Below, piece by piece: positions 63,540-64,000 of a DNA stretch of 64,000 nucleotides (positions are counted from its first letter, which is position 1; every line of letters begins with the position of its first letter). The stretch is from positions 91,964,334-92,028,333 of the forward strand of contig NC_088775.1 of the NCBI RefSeq assembly GCF_954871325.1. The letters are read 5' to 3'. Source of the DNA: Gordionus sp. m RMFG-2023 (Eukaryota > Nematomorpha > Gordioida > Chordodea > Parachordodidae). The notes beneath the pieces are model-generated. The model was not told the DNA's origin. It saw only the letters and a list, made by a program, of their open reading frames with translations, and searched no databases. Both the position numbers and the translations under genes were made by a program.

Positions 63540-63850
63540 TTGGATCCATTACCTGTGTGGCTAATAATTATTTAATTCTGTGTATAGGATATTGATCAAT
63601 CAAAATATTTGCATTAACCGTCTGTCGGAAGTCACCGTAAATTCGTAAGGATCCATATTTTTTCAGTACATGCACGATCGGAGAAGCGATATTCGAATAT
63701 ATAAGTTTTTCTAAAACTTCCATTGATTCCATTCTTAGTAATTCCGCTTTTAATTTTGTCTTCCACGCAAATGGTATCGATCTGCTCTTAAGACATGAAA
63801 GTTGGGGTTGGGTTTTACCGTTAAACTTGTTTTAAAATCTTTCAGTACCT
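63540..63850 (-). mobile_element. Ty3/Gypsy reverse-transcriptase fossil
   Basis: On the minus strand the segment reads as the N-terminal part of a Gypsy RT domain (SPIVHVLKKYGSLRIYGDF against the family's SPIVPVxKKDGxxRxCGDY). The domain stops where the RTE leader begins, suggesting that the LINE inserted into or beside it. It is a fragment only. Confidence 0.6.
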
Positions 63851-64000
63851 AATATTTTAATAAATAATGATGGTTTCAATATTATCCCCCCAAACCTCAT
63901 TAATTATATTACATTGAATTATTATTAAATTTAATTAATTTATTAAATTTCTACATATCAAATTAATACCATTGTTTGCATAAATCATGATATTTAATTT

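Overview
The window is nuclear DNA from an animal. It is strongly AT-rich, intron-containing and repeat-rich. Three host genes are clear by domain content: a membrane-anchored UBA/UAS/UBX protein of the FAF2 (UBXD8) family, an NK2-class homeobox gene, and an EF-hand protein resembling EFCAB9 of the sperm CatSper channel. NK2 homeobox and EFCAB9-like genes point to Metazoa. I cannot name the phylum. Long poly-G/poly-C runs, abundant hAT-like and palindromic elements, and RTE and Ty3/Gypsy remains fit many AT-rich invertebrates.

Layout. 1-3.2 kb: AT-rich DNA with a short hAT-type MITE and coding-like debris. 3.2-12.7 kb: a complete nine-exon FAF2 gene (+), whose introns carry an RTE 5' relic, minisatellites and a nested stack of small DNA transposons. 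14.0-14.7 kb: two MITEs with visible target-site duplications. 15.7-18.1 kb (-): an EFCAB9-like gene whose ATG lies 55 bp downstream of the stop of a small multi-exon membrane-protein gene that faintly resembles TMEM138. 21.0-24.0 kb (-): a three-exon NK2 homeobox gene. 25.1-26.8 kb: a decayed hAT transposon with an exact 8-bp target duplication and a smaller element inside it. 27-42 kb: gene-poor, with MITEs, a 249-bp tandem array, a ~50-bp tandem array and a GAAA microsatellite. 42-48.5 kb: Ty3/Gypsy and other retroelement fossils. 51.5-52.8 kb: a second delimited hAT. 53.8-54.5 kb: the last exons of an FN3-like gene carrying an in-frame TAA. 55.0-59.8 kb: the most striking structure, a ~4.4-kb inverted repeat whose arms are head-to-head arrays of a ~119-bp unit, as in foldback transposons. 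60-64 kb: Ty3/Gypsy fossils on both strands and the 5' coding end of an RTE-type LINE.

How the genes relate: FAF2 (ER and lipid-droplet ERAD adaptor) and the NK2 factor have no evident link. The EFCAB9-like gene and its upstream membrane-protein neighbour lie close enough on one strand to suggest co-transcription. If the TMEM138 resemblance holds, both would be ciliary or flagellar. Exon boundaries were worked out by eye from GT-AG signals and reading-frame phase and have no transcript support.
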